NCBI GenBank assembly: GCA_001464385.1
Contig: LNFB01000219.1
Span: forward strand, 1-57,091
Reading direction: 5' to 3'
DNA: 57,091 nt
DNA from: Deltaproteobacteria bacterium Ga0077550
Lineage (GTDB): Bacteria > Myxococcota_A > Polyangia > Nannocystales > Nannocystaceae
Each line of letters begins with the position of its first letter. Positions within the stretch are counted from its first letter, which is position 1. This document shows positions 27,694 to 36,136 of this stretch, piece after piece. Both the position numbers and the translations under genes were made by a program. The notes under the pieces were generated by a model. The model did not search any database, was not told where the DNA came from, and saw only the letters and a program-made list of their open reading frames with translations.

Positions 27694-30521
27694 GGCGCCG
27701 CTCCGGTCGCGTCCTGGCGCAGCAGCTCGACGAGCCATGGATCGAGGGGCAGGTCGTTCTCGCCCGCGACCGTCCGCGCGGCGCGGCCCTGCTCGATCGC
27801 TCGCTCGCGGCTCGCCGGATCCGACGCCATCGCGCGCACGAGCAGCACCGCGGCCTCGAGCCAGCGCGCGGCGGTCTCCCGGCGCACGGTGGCCGAGGGC
27901 TCCTTGGCGGCGGCGCGCCACACCGCGTCGTGGATCTCGAAGGCCTGACGCAGGGGTCCCTGCGCGTCGCCGTCCCGCGCCAGCGCCAGCAACGTGCGGC
28001 CCTGGTCGAGCAGGGCCGCGGCGCGCAGCGTCGGATCGGAGTCGCCGCCGCCGTCGATCGCCGCGAGCGCGCGGCGGTCGTACTCGAGCGCGCCGGCCCC
28101 GTCGGCCTCCTCGCGCAGGCGCTTCGCGATCGCGAGGGTGGTGATCGTCGTGGTGCGCGCGGTCGGACCGTGCGCCTCGGCGTAGATCGACAGCGCGTCC
28201 TCCCAGCTCGTGCGGGCCTCGATGCGACGCTGCTGACGGGCCAGCAGGTCGCCGATGGCGAGGAGGATCTCGGCCATCGCGGGGTGCCGCGGGCCCAGGC
28301 GATCGCGCACGCCGTCGTGGGCGCGCTGCAGGTAGCCCAGGCCCGCCGGGACGTCGCCCTGCTCGGCGATGAGCGTGCCGATGCGGACCAGCAGGTCGGC
28401 GCGCGCCCACGGGGCGGAGCCGAGGCGATCGAGATCGGCCATCGCGGCGTGGTAGTGCAGCAACGCATCACCGGCCTTGCCGCTCGCGGCCGCGACCGCG
28501 CCACGCACGAGGTCGGCGTGCCACCGCGCGTGGTCGAAGCGCGAGCGGTCCATCACCGCTCGGATCTGGTCGAGCAGGTGGGTGGCCTCGCGCTCGCGCT
28601 CGGGCTGATCCGCGAGCACCTCGGCGAGGTCGGTCCATGCCAGCACCAGCGCGTGATCGAGGCCCGCGCGGCTGGCGAGGACCGCGGCGTCCCGCAGGAG
28701 CGTCTCGGCCTCGCTGGGCCGGGCGAGCGCGCGCTGGACCCCGCCGCGCAGGCGCAGCACCGACACGCGCAGCGCAGGATCCCGCACGGTCTCGAGGGCG
28801 AGGTCTGCGATCGAGGCGCCGGCCGCCTCGGCGCTGCCGAGGCGCAGCAATACCCAGGCGCGATCGAGGCGGGCGCGCAGCTCCTCGACCAATGGATCGG
28901 GATCGTCGAGCGTGGGCTCGTCGGCGCCGACGCGGGCGAACCGCGACCCGACGCGGCCGCGGCTGCAGGTGCGGCTCGGCGTCAACGACTCGGCCGCGAG
29001 GGCGGCACGATCGAGCTGTTGGGGATCGGCGGCCTCGAGCACGGCGAGCAGCGAGCCCAGCTCGTCCTGTCGTTCCTCGAGGCACGCGCGCCGCTCGGCG
29101 TAGAGCTCCTCGGAGAGCTCACCGCGGGTGCGACGAGCCTCGCACGCGGCGACCTGGTGCTCGAGCCACGTGCTCGCCCAGGTGTCGATCACCTCGGCGG
29201 TGGCGGTGAAGTTCTGCGGGGCGTACGGGGCGTTGGAGGCCAGGAACGTCTGCTCGAGCTCGGCGCGGCGCGCCTGATCCCAGACCCCGTTGAACGCCTC
29301 GGCGCCGTGGGCACACGCCGCCTCGGCGCGCTCTGCCTGCCACGCGATCGCGCCGGCGCCGGCGCCGAAGATCGCGACGACCGCGAGCGCACGTCGCCAC
29401 CGGCGGATGCTCGCGGCGGGGTCGCGGTCGAGCTCGCGGACGAGGCGCTCCATGGTCGGCCATCGATCCGCGGGGCGGATCGACAGGCCGCGCAGCACGA
29501 TCGCCCGCAGCCACGCGGGGACGCGGGCGTCGGTCGGTTCGGGGCGCGGCTCGCCGCGGACGTACTCGGCCGCGAGCGCGACGCGATCGGTCGCGACGAA
29601 CGGCCGCTCGCCCCACAACGTCTCGTACAGCGCGACGCAGAACGAGAACTGATCGCTCTTGCGATCCGCAGCGGCGCCAGCGATGACCTCGGGCGCTGCG
29701 TACTCCAGCGCGCCGACCAGGGCCGAGGTGACCGCGTCCGCGCCGAGGCCGAGCCGCTCGCGCAGCGGGGCGAGGGCCGCCGACGTCGCGTCGTCACCGG
29801 CGTCGGTGGAGGCCGCGAGACCGAAGTCGGCGACCTTCACCTGGCCGCCTTCGCCGATGAGGATGTGGTCGGGCGACAGGTCGCGGTGCTGCAGGCCCGC
29901 GGCGTGGGCCGCGACGATGCCACGCCCGACCTCGCGGAAGATCCGCAGCACCTCGCGCCACGGGAACGGATCGTCGCGCGCCTCGATCCACGTACGCAGG
30001 GCGATGCCGTCGACGAACTCGGTGGCGACGTAGACGCCGCCGGTCCACAGCCCGACGTCGTGGATCGCCACGACGCACGGGTGCGAGAGCTGGGCGATGG
30101 CGGCGAGCGACTCGACCAGCGCGCTCTGGTGCCCGGCGAAGGCGCTCTCGAGCGCGATCGGGATCAGCCGCAGCAATACCTTTCGATCGCGCGTGCCGTC
30201 GTAGGCGACGTAGGTCGGCCCGAGCACGTCCTCGGCGTGGTGGGCGAGCACGACGTGCCCGGCGATGGTCGTGCCGCGCACCAGGTGGTGGAGGTCCAAT
30301 GCCTCGGGCAGATCGAACGTGACCTCATCCGCGGTCCCGAGGATCGTCTCGAACTCCGCGGGGGTGCGGATCGCCAGGGCCCCGCCGCTGATCGCCCGCA
30401 CGCTCGGGCCCTGCGGGGCGTCATCGTCGGAGCCGTCGGCCTTCGTGTCGTCGTCGCCCGCGCGAGGCTCCGCCGCGGACCCCACGTCCGCGCGGGAGTC
30501 GTCGTCGTCGTCGCCCGTCAT
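27690..30521 (-). CDS. Ser/Thr kinase-like receptor with TPR region; probable pseudokinase
   Basis: This 943-residue protein has an acidic N-terminus, a kinase-like domain (about 85-365), one membrane helix (about 382-400) and a long helical TPR-like region. Key residues are altered. The Gly-rich loop is not recognisable, the VAIK lysine position is Arg118 (KVLLRLIP), and the catalytic loop reads HRDLSPDHI (Asp214 kept, but the Mg-binding Asn is His219). DFG (232-234) is intact. Myxobacterial kinases often have Ser for the loop Lys, but loss of both the VAIK Lys and the Asn suggests weak or absent catalysis. The downstream lipoprotein overlaps it. A TATAGT hexamer lies 8 bases before the ATG. 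Confidence 0.82.
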   Translation of the reverse strand: MTGDDDDDSRADVGSAAEPRAGDDDTKADGSDDDAPQGPSVRAISGGALAIRTPAEFETILGTADEVTFDLPEALDLHHLVRGTTIAGHVVLAHHAEDVLGPTYVAYDGTRDRKVLLRLIPIALESAFAGHQSALVESLAAIAQLSHPCVVAIHDVGLWTGGVYVATEFVDGIALRTWIEARDDPFPWREVLRIFREVGRGIVAAHAAGLQHRDLSPDHILIGEGGQVKVADFGLAASTDAGDDATSAALAPLRERLGLGADAVTSALVGALEYAAPEVIAGAAADRKSDQFSFCVALYETLWGERPFVATDRVALAAEYVRGEPRPEPTDARVPAWLRAIVLRGLSIRPADRWPTMERLVRELDRDPAASIRRWRRALAVVAIFGAGAGAIAWQAERAEAACAHGAEAFNGVWDQARRAELEQTFLASNAPYAPQNFTATAEVIDTWASTWLEHQVAACEARRTRGELSEELYAERRACLEERQDELGSLLAVLEAADPQQLDRAALAAESLTPSRTCSRGRVGSRFARVGADEPTLDDPDPLVEELRARLDRAWVLLRLGSAEAAGASIADLALETVRDPALRVSVLRLRGGVQRALARPSEAETLLRDAAVLASRAGLDHALVLAWTDLAEVLADQPEREREATHLLDQIRAVMDRSRFDHARWHADLVRGAVAAASGKAGDALLHYHAAMADLDRLGSAPWARADLLVRIGTLIAEQGDVPAGLGYLQRAHDGVRDRLGPRHPAMAEILLAIGDLLARQQRRIEARTSWEDALSIYAEAHGPTARTTTITTLAIAKRLREEADGAGALEYDRRALAAIDGGGDSDPTLRAAALLDQGRTLLALARDGDAQGPLRQAFEIHDAVWRAAAKEPSATVRRETAARWLEAAVLLVRAMASDPASRERAIEQGRAARTVAGENDLPLDPWLVELLRQDATGAAP

Positions 30522-30616
30522 CGCGGCGGACTATAGCCGGATTTGTGCTGGCCCTTCGACCGGGCGGCGTCGCCTGACCGCGCGCCGCATCGCGCCGCCG
30601 CTTCGACCGCGCCGCG

Positions 30617-32614
30617 TCAGCGCGCGGCTTCGACCTGCACGCGGGCGTCGTTGAAGGTCGCGCCGCCGCCCAGGTCGGCCAGTGCGTCGGGGCACAGCGC
30701 GTTCGCGGACGCGCCGTTCTCCGTGTGGTGGGACCACAGGCCCTTGGCCAGGCCGACCACGCGCCGCCGCATGTCGCGGTCGATGGCCACCCGGCAGACC
30801 ACCTCGCCGAGGTCGTTGAAGACCCGGACGCGATCGCCGTCGGCCAGCCCGCGCGCCGCGGCGTCGTCGGGGTGCATGTGCAGCGCGGCCGGGCGCCGGT
30901 CGAGCTGGCCGAACGTCGAGCTCACCTGGCGCGCGACCGCCGGAGAGATGAGCGCCAGGGGGTGCGCGGCCGTCTCGGGGTCCTCACGGTAGTGGTACAG
31001 GCGGCCGCCGGCCTCGGCGTCGAGCGACGGCGGGACGAGGTGGATCCGACGATCGGCCGTGCGCGGGAGCTCGTCGACGAACTGGATGCCCCCGGCGCTC
31101 GCGGCGATGTCGCCCGCCGCGAGGTCACGCAGGGCCGCCTCGGGCAGCGCGCTGCCGGCGAGCACCGCGTCCGCCAGGGCGTCGGCGTCAATTGGATCGC
31201 CGGGGCGCGCCAACCCCAGCCGCGCGCACAGCTCCGCGAACACGGCGTAGTTCGGCCGCGCCTGCCGATACGGCGCGACCACGGGCCGGGTGCGCTGCAC
31301 GGCCATCGCCCCGTAGCCCGAGCGGAGCTCGTCGTGCTCGAGGAACGTGGTCGCGGGCAGGATGACGTCGGCGTAGCGCGCCGTGTCGGTCATCACCTGG
31401 TCGAAGACGATCGTGAAGAGATCGGGGCGGAGGAGGCCGCGGCGCACCGCGTTCTGGTCGGGCAGCGTCGCCAGCGGGTTGCAGTTGTAGACGAACAGCG
31501 CGAACACGCCGCCCGCTCGGCCTGCGGTCAGCACCCGGCCGACCTGGTTCATGTTGATCTCGCGGGTGGCCACCTCGGGCTCCGCGATCACGGCGTCGTC
31601 GCCGAGCGCGAGCGCCCGACCGTTGCTCATCGTGTAGCCGCCGCCGCGGACGCCGAACTTGCCGGCGACGGCGGGCAGGGCGAGGACCGCGGCGATCGCC
31701 GAGCCGCCGTTGCGGTTGCGCTCGGGCCCCCAACCGCAGCGGATCGCCGCCGGCGACGCGTCGGCGTACATCGCCGCGGCGCGCTCGAGCAGCGCGGGGT
31801 CGATCTCGGCGACGGCCGCGGCGCGCTCGATCGTCCACGGCCACGCCCGCTCGCGGAACGCCTCGACGCCGGTCGCGTGCGCGGCGAGGAACTCGAGATC
31901 GGCGCGCCCGTTGTCGAACAACCACCGCGCGATCGCCAGCGCGACGGGCAGATCGGTGCCGGGCCGGATCGCCAGGTGGAGGTCGGCGGACTTGGCGAGC
32001 GGAGTCCGGCGCGGATCGACGACGACGAGCTTCGCCCCGCGGGCCCGCGCGCGCGCCAGCGGCGGGACCAGGTGGATCCCGGACGCCGACGGGTTGCAGC
32101 CCCACAGCACGCACAGCGCCGCGTGCTCGTAGTCGGGCAGGGCGATCCCGGGCATCTTGCCGTACAGCCCCATCGCGGCGCTGCCGGTCGGGGCGGCGCA
32201 CACCGTCCGCGCCAGGCGGCTCGCGCCGAGGCGCCGGAACAGCCGCGCATCGACGGCGTCCTGCGTGAGCGAGCCGTTGCTGCCGCCGTAGCACAGCGGG
32301 AGGATCGCCTCGCCGCCGTGCGCGTCCGCGACCGCGCGGAGGCGCGACGCGACGAGCTCGAGCGCGACCTCCCACGACACCGTCGCGAATTGCCCGAGGC
32401 CCTTGGGACCGATGCGCACGCGCGGCGCGTCGAGCCGCGACTCACCGCGGGCGTGGCGATCGAAGTTGCGGACCTTCGCGCAGATGAAGCCCGCGGTCAG
32501 GGGGTTGCGTCGATCGCCGTCGATCGAGATCACGCGATCGCCGTCGATCGTCACCGCGAGGCTGCAGGCGTCGGGGCAGTCGAGCGGGCAGGCGCTTGGA
32601 CGGACCTCGACCAC
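30617..32614 (-). CDS. Molybdopterin oxidoreductase (DMSO reductase family)
   Basis: This 665-residue enzyme has an N-terminal 4Fe-4S motif (Cys9, Cys13, Cys17 in ACPLDCPDAC and Cys45 in FICAKV), the molybdopterin-binding body and a C-terminal molydopterin-dinucleotide-binding domain (about 550-655). It should catalyse an oxygen-atom or redox transfer on an unknown substrate. No twin-arginine signal is visible, so it is probably cytoplasmic. No gene for an electron-transfer or membrane subunit is adjacent. The start is the GTG at 32614, 16 bp after the methionine aminopeptidase gene, so the pair may be cotranscribed. Confidence 0.88.
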   Translation of the reverse strand: MVEVRPSACPLDCPDACSLAVTIDGDRVISIDGDRRNPLTAGFICAKVRNFDRHARGESRLDAPRVRIGPKGLGQFATVSWEVALELVASRLRAVADAHGGEAILPLCYGGSNGSLTQDAVDARLFRRLGASRLARTVCAAPTGSAAMGLYGKMPGIALPDYEHAALCVLWGCNPSASGIHLVPPLARARARGAKLVVVDPRRTPLAKSADLHLAIRPGTDLPVALAIARWLFDNGRADLEFLAAHATGVEAFRERAWPWTIERAAAVAEIDPALLERAAAMYADASPAAIRCGWGPERNRNGGSAIAAVLALPAVAGKFGVRGGGYTMSNGRALALGDDAVIAEPEVATREINMNQVGRVLTAGRAGGVFALFVYNCNPLATLPDQNAVRRGLLRPDLFTIVFDQVMTDTARYADVILPATTFLEHDELRSGYGAMAVQRTRPVVAPYRQARPNYAVFAELCARLGLARPGDPIDADALADAVLAGSALPEAALRDLAAGDIAASAGGIQFVDELPRTADRRIHLVPPSLDAEAGGRLYHYREDPETAAHPLALISPAVARQVSSTFGQLDRRPAALHMHPDDAAARGLADGDRVRVFNDLGEVVCRVAIDRDMRRRVVGLAKGLWSHHTENGASANALCPDALADLGGGATFNDARVQVEAAR

Positions 32615-32630
32615 GGCGGGGGTCGATCCT

Positions 32631-33398
32631 TCAGCGGCGCGCGCTGCTGCGCAGGGTCAGGACCTCGACGCCGTCGGCGGTGACCAGCACGGTGTGCTCG
32701 GCCTGGGCCGAGAGCCGGCCGTCGCGGGTGATCGCCGTCCAGCCGTCGTCGAGGATCTCGCAGTTGGGCGTGCCCTCGTTGATCATCGGCTCGATCGTGA
32801 AGGTCATGCCCTCGCGCATGCGCATGCCGGTGCCGCGGCGGCCGACGTGCGAGACCTGCGGCGCGGTGTGGAACTCGCGGCCGATGCCGTGGCCGCAGAA
32901 GGCCTCGACCACGCCGTAGCCGTGCTCGCGCTGCGCGAACTCGACGATCGCCGCGCCGATGTCGCCGATGCGCTTGTTGGGCCCGACCTCCTGGATGCCG
33001 AGCCAGAGCGCGCGTCGGGTCACGTCGATCAGCTTGCGCGCCGCCGGGTCGACCTCGCCGACGCAGAACATCTCGGAGGTGTCGCCGTGGTAGCCGTCGA
33101 GGATCGTCGTGATGTCGATGTTGACGATGTCGCCCTCGACGAGTGCGCGGTCCCCGGGGATGCCGTGGCACACGACCTCGTTGATCGAGGTGCAGATCGA
33201 CTTGGGGAAGCCCTTGTAGTTCAGCGGGGCGGGGTAGGCCCCGGCGCGCACGATGAACTCGTGGCACAGGCGGTCGAGCTCGAGCGTGGTGACCCCCGGC
33301 ACGACGTGGGGTTCGATCATGTCGAGGACGTCGGCGGCGAGCTGGCAGCTGCGCCGCATCTTCTCGATCTCGGGCTTGGACTTGATGTCGATGGCCAC
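32631..33398 (-). CDS. map: Methionine aminopeptidase, type I
   Basis: This 255-residue enzyme removes the initiator Met from new proteins. The metal-binding set is visible: Asp95 and Asp106 in the segment NIDITTILDGYHGDTSEMF, His170 in GHGIGREFH, and later Glu in FTIEPMIN and QAEHTVLV. His79 in CHGIP is also conserved. The start is uncertain. GTG at 33398 gives the family N-terminus (AIDIKSKPEIEKMR), and a TAGACT hexamer at 33434-33439 would place transcription just upstream. An in-frame GTG at 33452 would add 18 residues. Confidence 0.95.
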   Translation of the reverse strand: MAIDIKSKPEIEKMRRSCQLAADVLDMIEPHVVPGVTTLELDRLCHEFIVRAGAYPAPLNYKGFPKSICTSINEVVCHGIPGDRALVEGDIVNIDITTILDGYHGDTSEMFCVGEVDPAARKLIDVTRRALWLGIQEVGPNKRIGDIGAAIVEFAQREHGYGVVEAFCGHGIGREFHTAPQVSHVGRRGTGMRMREGMTFTIEPMINEGTPNCEILDDGWTAITRDGRLSAQAEHTVLVTADGVEVLTLRSSARR

Positions 33399-33502
33399 AG
33401 TAGGGGGTGCGCGCGCGGCGCGATCGTCGAGGGAGTCTAGCAGGTCCCGCACCCCGAGCGCGGTGGCACCCCAGCGGCGGCTGTGCCAGGCTCCCCGCGA
33501 CG

Positions 33503-34471
33503 ATGTCGGACGGCGCGGCGGGGCACGCGGAGCGCACGGCGGTGGGCGTGTTCGACGAACTCGCCCGGCGCACGTTCGTGGTCGTGAGCGGGAAGGGTGG
33601 AGTCGGTCGCACGACCGTCGCGGCCCTGTGCGGCCTCGCGCTGGCGGATCGCGGCCGTCGGGTGCTCGTCGCGACCACCGGCCACGACGATCGACTCGCG
33701 TGGATGCTCGGCGCCGACTCGCTGTCCGAGGTGCCGACGCCCGTCGAAGGTGGCCTCTCGATCGTTCGGCTCTCGGCGCCGGCCTGCATCCGCGAGTACG
33801 GGGCCCTGGTCCTGCGGAGCTCGCGGCTCTCGACCGCGGTGTTCGACAACCGCATCGTGTCGCGGCTCATGCGGGCGATCCCTGGGCTCGACGACTTCTC
33901 GCTGGTCGGCAAGGCTTGGCACGACGCCTTCCGCGGCGGCGACTACGACACGGTGATCTTCGATGGTCCCGCCACCGGACACCTCCTCTATACGCTGGGC
34001 GTCCCGCGGGCGATCCGTCAGACCATCGCCCCGGGACCGCTGACGCGCGAGGCCGAGCTGATGTGTCAGCACTTCGAGGATCGCACACGCACAGCGGCGC
34101 TGCTCGTGGGGTTGCCCGAGCGCTGGCCGCTGACCGAACTCGACGAGCTCGGCGTGGCCCTCGGCGATCAGGTGGGCATCGGCGTGGCGGCGGTGGTCGT
34201 GAACGGCCTGTGGCCCAGCGACGTCGCGCGCGTGCCGACCCTCGACCCCGACGCGCCGGGTGCCGCGGTGCTCGAGGCGGTCGCCGGCCTCGCGGCCACC
34301 GGTCGCCGCCACGATCGCGAGCTCGCGGCGTGGGTGCAGGGCCACGCGACGCCGCGCGCCGCGACGCTCACCCTGCCGTGGCGCTTCGACGGCGTCGAGG
34401 ATCGCCGGGCGCTGCGCGAGCTCCTGGCGGGGTTCGCCGCGGTGCGGACCTACGCGGAGGCGGGCACGTGA
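33503..34471 (+). CDS. ArsA/GET3-family ATPase with K-to-R P-loop
   Basis: This 322-residue protein has the ArsA-type deviant Walker A, but as SGKGGVGRTTVA: the signature Lys31 is kept and the phosphate-binding Lys is Arg36. The usual DPAHSL motif after the second strand is replaced by TGHDDRL. FDGPATGHLLY is the family switch region, and VVVNGLWP gives the ArsA-type base-binding Asn. Family members hydrolyse ATP to move membrane-protein tails or metalloids. With the second ATPase gene at 34995 it may form a heterodimer (see finding). It overlaps the antisense biotinyl-carrier gene by 22 bp. Confidence 0.85.
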   Translation: MSDGAAGHAERTAVGVFDELARRTFVVVSGKGGVGRTTVAALCGLALADRGRRVLVATTGHDDRLAWMLGADSLSEVPTPVEGGLSIVRLSAPACIREYGALVLRSSRLSTAVFDNRIVSRLMRAIPGLDDFSLVGKAWHDAFRGGDYDTVIFDGPATGHLLYTLGVPRAIRQTIAPGPLTREAELMCQHFEDRTRTAALLVGLPERWPLTELDELGVALGDQVGIGVAAVVVNGLWPSDVARVPTLDPDAPGAAVLEAVAGLAATGRRHDRELAAWVQGHATPRAATLTLPWRFDGVEDRRALRELLAGFAAVRTYAEAGT

Positions 34472-34977
34472 GGCTCGAGCTCGACCAGGACCTGGCCGGC
34501 GTCGACGGTGTCGCCCGCCGACACGGCGACGCGCACGACCTTGGCGGGGTGCACGGCGCGGACCTCGTTCTCCATCTTCATCGCCTCGACGATGACGACC
34601 GGCGCATCCGCGGCCAGCTCGTCGCCCTCGGCGACCATCACCCGCACGATGCGGCCGGGCATCGGCGACGCGATCGTGCGCGCGTCCCCGCCGCGGCGGG
34701 CCGTGCCGCCGAGGTCCGCCAGCGCGGCCTGCTGCGCCGTCAACACCGAGATGATGTGGACCAGGCCGTCGACCGACGCCTGCGTCGGCGCGTTGCCCGG
34801 TGCGATCGTCACCAGCCGCTGCGTCGTGTCGCCGGGGCGCCGCACGAGCGCGCGACCCTCGGGTCCGGGTACGACCTCGTAGATCTCGCCATCGACGCGC
34901 ACGCGCGCGTCGCCATCGATCTCGACCTGGTGATCGCGCTCGCCGACGCGCACGCGAAATCGCTGGACCGCCGTCAC
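34450..34977 (-). CDS. Biotinyl/lipoyl carrier domain protein
   Basis: This 175-residue protein has a C-terminal biotinyl-carrier fold with the attachment motif EAMKMEN (Lys134) in SPMPGRIVRVMVAEGDEL... It would carry biotin, and thus CO2, for an acyl-CoA or pyruvate carboxylase. No carboxylase or transferase gene is nearby, so its partner must be elsewhere. The N-terminal about 90 residues resemble the linker domain of acyl-CoA carboxylase alpha subunits. The start is the GTG at 34977, preceded 7 bases upstream by TAGCGT. The gene is antisense between two ArsA-like genes. Confidence 0.88.
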   Translation of the reverse strand: MTAVQRFRVRVGERDHQVEIDGDARVRVDGEIYEVVPGPEGRALVRRPGDTTQRLVTIAPGNAPTQASVDGLVHIISVLTAQQAALADLGGTARRGGDARTIASPMPGRIVRVMVAEGDELAADAPVVIVEAMKMENEVRAVHPAKVVRVAVSAGDTVDAGQVLVELEPHVPASA

Positions 34978-34994
34978 GCGGGTGACGCTACGCC

Positions 34995-36134
34995 ATGACG
35001 AACGACGCGTCCACGCCCACGCTCACCGCGGCACCCGACCACGCGGCACCGACGCTCGACCTGCCGGCGGGGCGCCGCGTCGAGCTGGTCGTCGGCCCCG
35101 GCGGCGTCGGCAAGACGACGGTCGCGGCCGCGCTCGCGCTGCGTGCCGCGGTCGCCGGTCGGCGCACGGTGGTCGTGACCATCGATCCCTCGCGCCGCCT
35201 GGCGCAGGCCCTGGGCATCGACGGCAGCGCCGCGCCGGGCACCCTGGTCGCGGTCCACCACGCGGGCGCGACGCTCGATTGCCTGGTGCTCGACACGCAG
35301 CACACCTTCGACGCGATCGTCCGCGCCCACTCGCCGTCGCCGCAGGCGGCCGAGGCCATGCTCGTGAACCCCATCTACCGGGCGATGGTCCGCTACCTCG
35401 GCGGCGCGCTCGAGTACGCCGCGACCGCGCAGGTGCACATGCTCGCCGCGGCCGGCCAGCACGACCTCATCGTGCTCGACACGCCGCCGACCGCCAACGC
35501 GATCGAGTTCCTCGAGGCGCCGGCGCAGATCGCCGAGGTCGCGAACAACCCCGCGGCGAAGTTCCTGTCGCAGTCGGGCCGCTTCGGCATGCGGTTCCTC
35601 GGCCTCGGCAGTGGCCTCATGCTGAAGGCGCTCGAGGCCGTCGGCGGCGGCGCGTTCATCGGCGACCTCGGCCGGTTCCTCCGCGACTTCGGCCAGGTGC
35701 TCGAGGAGTTCCAGCGCCGCGCGGGCGCCCTGGCCGGGATGATGACCTCACCGGGGACCGGCGTCGTGCTCACGACGGCGGCGACCGACTTCAGCGTGCG
35801 CGAGGCCCTGGCCTTCCTCTCCGTCCTCGCCGAGCGGGGCCTGCGGATCGACGGCGTCGTGCTCAACCGCTTCGACGCCGCGGTCCCGCCGTGGCCCGGC
35901 GACGCGGTGATCGCCGCGGCCCTCCAGGGCGCGCCGGTCGGACTCGATCGCGTCGCCGAGCTCCACGGCGCGCTCTTGCGCCAAGCCGCCTCGGCGCTGC
36001 GCGGCGCCGAGGCCCTGCGCGGTCGGTGGCCGACGACGCCGGTGTGCACCGTGCCGCGCATGGATCCGCCGCCCACCACGCTGGCCGAGCTCCACGCCCT
36101 CGCGATGGCGGTGTGGCCGAGCGTCCGGCGCTGA
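34995..36134 (+). CDS. ArsA/GET3-family ATPase lacking the signature lysine
   Basis: This 379-residue protein has the P-loop GPGGVGKTTVA (34-44). The phosphate-binding Lys40 is present, but the ArsA signature lysine is Pro35. TIDPSRRLAQALG matches the DPARRL form of the family. DTPPTANAIEF is the switch region, and VVLNRFD gives the base-binding Asn. It is a paralogue of the protein at 33503-34471 with the complementary lysine missing. The start lies only 17 bp from the divergent biotinyl-carrier gene. The C-terminus has no membrane segment. It may work in a membrane-protein or envelope-related complex as in other bacterial ArsA pairs. Confidence 0.86.
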   Translation: MTNDASTPTLTAAPDHAAPTLDLPAGRRVELVVGPGGVGKTTVAAALALRAAVAGRRTVVVTIDPSRRLAQALGIDGSAAPGTLVAVHHAGATLDCLVLDTQHTFDAIVRAHSPSPQAAEAMLVNPIYRAMVRYLGGALEYAATAQVHMLAAAGQHDLIVLDTPPTANAIEFLEAPAQIAEVANNPAAKFLSQSGRFGMRFLGLGSGLMLKALEAVGGGAFIGDLGRFLRDFGQVLEEFQRRAGALAGMMTSPGTGVVLTTAATDFSVREALAFLSVLAERGLRIDGVVLNRFDAAVPPWPGDAVIAAALQGAPVGLDRVAELHGALLRQAASALRGAEALRGRWPTTPVCTVPRMDPPPTTLAELHALAMAVWPSVRR

Positions 36135-36136
36135 CG

